Shown here in pieces: positions 22,987-25,387 of a DNA stretch of 25,387 nt; position 1 is the first letter of the stretch, and every line of letters starts with the position of its first letter. The DNA comes from Clostridiales bacterium. Its GTDB lineage: Bacteria > Bacillota > Clostridia > Christensenellales > Aristaeellaceae. A model generated the notes under the pieces. It searched no databases and was not told where the DNA came from. It was given only the letters and a program-made list of their open reading frames with translations. The stretch spans positions 1-25,387 of the forward strand of contig SFHU01000038.1 of NCBI GenBank assembly GCA_004555535.1. The letters are read 5' to 3'. The position numbers were made by a program, and so were the translations under genes.

Positions 22987-23067
22987 GGGGAATAGCTCCT
23001 TTCAAAATGATTGTTTTTTTTGTTCCTCTTATCAACGGAGGATGTTTTTCGGGCTCTCTTTTGTCAT

Positions 23068-23110
23068 ATTCTACCAAAGGATTCTCCAACAATCAACAGA
23101 AATCGATTGC
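23068..23110 (-). promoter_or_regulatory. Importer operon promoter with LacI-type operator
   Basis: On the - strand TTGATT (23096-23091), a 17-base spacer and TAGAAT (23073-23068) form a sigma-A promoter about 80 bases before the start codon. GAAATCGATTGC (23099-23110 on +), a near-palindrome centred on CG as in LacI-family operators, ends 2 bases from the -35 box. Confidence 0.6.
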
Positions 23111-23281
23111 AAATTTTAAAAAATCATGGGTACCTTTCCGCTTGTGCATGCACAGCTGCATGAAAATCGAAGAGAAACGGGGAGAAATGAGGAAAGAATT
23201 CGCTCAATGCTGCAGGTTCGCCGGATTTCCGGATGGAAAACGGGGAACGGTGAGAGGAAAAGAGAGGAGGCGACAGGAATC

Positions 23282-23293
23282 GAAATCGATTGC
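23282..23293. promoter_or_regulatory. Second copy of the LacI-type operator
   Basis: Exactly the same 12-mer GAAATCGATTGC as at 23099-23110, 183 bp away. Two such sites could support DNA looping by a tetrameric regulator. Confidence 0.45.
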
Positions 23294-23351
23294 GGCCTTT
23301 GGCCGTCGTTAGACGAGCTTTGGATGATGCGCGAGGCGGCGGTCAGCATCA

Positions 23352-23399
23352 AAAATTAAAAAGAATCTCCCATGCGGGACGGGCCTGCAGGGGAGATTC
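23352..23399 (-). terminator. Terminator after the TctA pseudogene
   Basis: On the - strand GAATCTCCC (23399-23391) pairs with GGGAGATTC (23371-23363), with an inner CCTGC/GCGGG pairing, followed by TTTTTAATTTTTG. Confidence 0.75.
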
Positions 23400-23424
23400 A
23401 TATCCGGAAATCACGCTTTTCGAT

Positions 23425-24480
23425 TCAAATCCGCCTCCGGCACAGGGCGATGCGCTTGACCGCCGGGATGTTGCCCAGCACGACCAGCACCGTGCACACC
23501 AGCAGGAACGCGGTGATCGGATAGCCGAAGAGGATGATCGCCGTGACGGCGTCGCCCGGCACGGCCAGCGTCAGCATCGGGATCAGCGCGCCGCCGATGC
23601 AGGCGTTGTTGGAGGATTCGCTGGCCACGATGCCCTCCACAGCGCCCTCGCCAAAGGGCGTCTCCGGATGCTTGACCAGGCGCTTGGCCTCGTTGTAGGA
23701 GAGGAAGGCTGCCACGGGGCCGCCCGCACCCGGCAGCGCGCCCACGAGCGTGCCCAGCACGGAGGAATACAGCGCGAGCTTCCAGGGACGCAGCACGTCG
23801 CGCAGGCGGATGTGCTCATGGCCCATGCGCTCGACCGTCTGGCTCATGTGCCCGTCGAAGATGACGCTGAGCACCTCGGCAAAGCCGAACAGGCCCACCA
23901 GCGCGGGCACCGTGCTGATGCCGGCGCGCAGCTGCGAAATGCCGAAGATCACGGAGATCAGGCCCTTGACATAGTTCTTCGAGGTGACGGAGCCGACCGT
24001 CGCCAGGCCGAACAGCGAGAGCAGGAAGTAATCCATCGGCCTGAACCTGATCGCCAGATTGGACACCGGCTTGGCCAGCAGCGCCAGCGCCGCCAGGCCG
24101 AACACGCTGCCGATGAACGAGTAGATCGTCGCGACATAGAGCGCCTTGTAGGTCTGCCCCCTGCGCGCGAGCGGATAGCCGTCCAGCGTCGTTACGACGG
24201 AGGAGGGCGCGCCGGGGATGTTGATCAGAATCGCGGAGACCGCGCCGCTGAACACGCCGACGACGTAGACGCCCATGACCATCGCCAGCGCGTCGTTCGT
24301 CTGCCAGGTGTAGGTGATGGAGACGAGCAGCGCCGTGGCCATGGAGACGGAGAGCCCGGGAATTGCGCCGACAAACAGGCCGGCGACCGAGCCCAGGAAC
24401 ACGAGAAAGGCGAATTTCACGCTCAGAACGGAAAGAATACCACCCTCCGTTCCAATGAGGCCAAGCGTAAGGGGCGGCAT
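23425..24480 (-). pseudogene. TctA-type tricarboxylate transporter permease, degraded
   Basis: The core matches TctA (tripartite tricarboxylate transporter large subunit): LVFLGSVAGLFVGAIPGLSV, VYVVGVFSGAVSAILINIPG, SSVVTTLDGYPLARRG, GTLVGALPGAGGPVAAFLSY, EGIVASESSNNACIGGALIP, MLTLAVPGDAVTAII. The frame gives at most ~351 residues against ~500 normally. A stretch of ~20 residues is missing between VKGLIS and FGISQLRAGIS. After PGDAVTAII the protein jumps to an unmatched 30-residue tail, so the last ~130 family residues are absent, and the 5' end runs into another gene fragment. No TctB or TctC neighbour is present. Likely a non-functional relic; its terminator remains. Confidence 0.75.
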
Positions 24481-24720
24481 GTCCAGCTCCGTCCCGACTG
24501 GGAGGACGTGAAGCTCTCCATCATGGAGGAGGTCGTCCGGGCCAAGTTCACCCAGAACGAGGATTTGAAGGCGCTGCTTCTGGCCACCGGCGATTCTGTG
24601 CTGGAGGAGGGCAACACCTGGCACGACATCTTCTGGGGCGTGGAAACCAGGACCCGGAAGGGCGAAAACCATCTGGGCCGGATCCTGATGCAGGTCCGGG
24701 AGGAGCTGCGGAGCGAGTGA
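24445..24720 (+). pseudogene. NADAR (YbiA-like) family protein, 3' fragment
   Basis: The reading frame ending at TGA 24720 encodes NEAKRKGRHVQLRPDWEDVK, then SIMEEVVRAKFTQNEDLKAL, LLATGDSVLEEGNTWHDIFW and GENHLGRILMQVREELRSE. This is the C-terminal half of the NADAR/YbiA fold (PF08719-type pattern with GNxxW...FWG and NxLGxILMxxRxxL). The normal N-terminal ~80 residues (with the early FSNF-like motif) are missing, replaced by the head-to-head TctA fragment at about 24425-24450. Family knowledge: members act as N-glycosidases on riboflavin-pathway intermediates or ADP-ribose-type substrates. This copy is truncated and has no start. Confidence 0.8.
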
Positions 24721-24854
24721 GACGCGGAAACGGACGAGGAGGACACGGCCATGCCGGAATGCGGGCGGAACGCCTGAGAGGCTTCATGAAACACGGCTTC
24801 GGCCGTGATTGCGGGCCAACCGCGGACAGATAAAAGCCTTGATTGCATTGGGTA

Positions 24855-25019
24855 AACGGTTTTGACGGGTATGCCAAGCCGGATGCCTTCCGTGGCAAAG
24901 GTATGCCGAAGATCATGGAAATGCCTGTCCAATCTGATTTTTTCGCAGACCCTTTTGAATCGGTGTTCTACCGTCGTTTGGGGCAGATATCCCCCCAAGT
25001 CATCTTTGAATACGAACAC
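24855..25019 (-). pseudogene. Tyrosine recombinase / integrase C-terminal fragment
   Basis: On the - strand the frame reads VFVFKDDLGGYLPQTTVEHR, FKRVCEKI, then HFHDLRHTFATEGIRLGIPVKTV. HDLRHTFAT is the conserved HxxR box of phage-type integrases and GIPVKTV leads to the usual helix before the catalytic Tyr. The frame then diverges (YPMQSRLLSV), so the tyrosine end is absent, and the N-terminal side is cut by the serine-recombinase fragment. About 55 residues of an original ~350 remain. Confidence 0.75.
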
Positions 25020-25330
25020 GGCGACGCAAAGACGAAAAAGCAACTCCAAGTGCTTCTGGATATCGCCAAGGAAGGCGACACGATTATCACGCTGGAAGTC
25101 AGCAGATTAAGCAGAAGCACACAGCAGTTGTGCGAACTTATTGAGATAATACGCGCCAAGCATCTGCGGCTGGTCATTGTGGGAAGCATCACCATTGATT
25201 GCCGGAACGGACAGACAGACCCCATGAGCGAAGCATTTCTGCAAATGGCAGGCGTGTTCAGCCAGCTTGAACTCGCGATGATCCGCGCCCGCGTGAAATC
25301 CGGCATGGCGAACGCCAAAGCCAAGGGGTT
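25005..25330 (+). pseudogene. Serine recombinase (resolvase) fragment
   Basis: The + strand frame gives FEYEHGDAKTKKQLQVLLDI, AKEGDTIITLEVSRLSRSTQ, QLCELIEIIRAKHLRLVIVG, SITIDCRNGQTDPMSEAFLQ, MAGVFSQLELAMIRARVKSG, MANAKAKG. This is the resolvase catalytic-domain C-half (RLSRS, the FSQLE..MIRxRVxxG helix). The N-terminal part with the catalytic Ser (YxRVS) is missing, and the DNA-binding C-terminus is replaced in frame by YchF-like sequence. Codon usage is more AT-rich than in the neighbours, which fits mobile DNA. Confidence 0.82.
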
Positions 25331-25387
25331 GGTGCGCAGCGAGGGCAAGGACTATGTGATGAAGGACGGCGACATCGTCAACTTCCT
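25318..25387 (+). CDS. ychF: YchF/Obg-like GTPase C-terminus, joined in frame to resolvase fragment (partial)
   Basis: The last ~20 codons read KAKGLVRSEGKDYVMKDGDIVNFL, closely resembling the TGS-domain end of the universal GTPase YchF (EGKDYIVKDGDVMNFLFNV-type ending). The frame runs without a break from the resolvase fragment. Both parent proteins can have an AKAKG-like stretch at this point, so the join lies in micro-homology. The body of ychF is not in the window, and the stop is just past its end. It may be a real fusion or an assembly error. Confidence 0.7.

Larger units (their letters stand above)
22987..23424. other. Intergenic region with operon promoter, two LacI-type operators and a terminator
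   Basis: No gene I can support in 438 bases. It contains the importer promoter and adjacent operator (23068-23110), a perfect 12-bp palindrome TGTGCATGCACA (23143-23154), a second identical operator (23282-23293), and the TctA terminator (23352-23399). Open frames at 23126-23359 on both strands lack family resemblance. Confidence 0.6.

Noticed and set aside
23126..23359. Small ORFs on both strands between the importer and TctA
   Set aside because: No family pattern, and the region is filled by operators and a palindrome.
24751..24777. 8-residue ORF with a GAGGAGG site after the NADAR fragment
   Set aside because: Too short to be supported; probably the start of a lost gene.
24792..24807. 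CACGGC-TTCG-GCCGTG hairpin
   Set aside because: A stable UUCG stem-loop but no T-tract follows, so it is not called as a terminator.

Overview
The window is GC-rich bacterial DNA with dense coding, short intergenic gaps and good GGAGG-type ribosome binding sites. The gene families point to an uncultured or gut-type Clostridia/Firmicutes lineage, possibly Christensenellales- or Oscillospirales-like: a DUF1540 protein, a YesM/YesN-type two-component pair, an RbsABC-type importer with a Tat-type binding protein, and a YkuD cell-wall enzyme with CHAP and peptidoglycan-binding parts. The lineage is inferred from gene content only. No rRNA, tRNA or CRISPR array was seen.

Left part (1-7100, mainly + strand): the 3' part of a multidomain cell-wall enzyme (CHAP, PG-binding, L,D-transpeptidase); a small FUSC-type membrane protein; an isoprenylcysteine-methyltransferase-like gene broken by one missing T; a LytS/YesM-type kinase with an AraC-type response regulator; a short remnant that looks like a pyridoxamine-phosphate-oxidase-family gene; a hypothetical protein on the - strand; and an M19 dipeptidase with a clear promoter.

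Middle (7086-12812, - strand): an XRE regulator, a DUF1540 peptide, and a four-gene operon encoding a MacB-like ABC ATPase, an FtsX-family permease, a membrane-fusion adaptor and a TetR regulator. The operon starts at a TTGACA/TATAAT promoter whose start point lies in a 28-bp near-palindrome, probably the operator of the TetR protein encoded at the operon's end.

Middle right (12950-17414, + strand): a frameshifted TPR-like ORF; an OmpR-type regulator and kinase pair; a roughly 150-bp intergenic element made of consecutive small hairpins; then a DedA/VTT-type membrane protein, a permuted papain-like (C92/YiiX-type) hydrolase and a Nudix hydrolase. The regulator gene and the VTT gene share a motif, GTTGAAA-N9-TATnCT, just upstream, so the two-component system may control the cluster that follows it.

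Right (17423-23110, - strand): a five-gene catabolic import operon with a Tat-signal sugar-binding protein, permease, double ATPase, second permease and a TIM-barrel amidohydrolase. It has a sigma-A-like promoter next to a LacI-type operator; an identical 12-mer lies 183 bp upstream, but no LacI gene is in the window.

Right edge (23425-25387): a patchwork of broken genes. A TctA permease lacking both ends meets the 3' half of a NADAR-domain gene head to head. These are followed by a tyrosine-recombinase fragment, a serine-recombinase fragment, and an in-frame join to what looks like the C-terminus of the GTPase YchF. This is either a recombination scrap heap or an assembly chimera.
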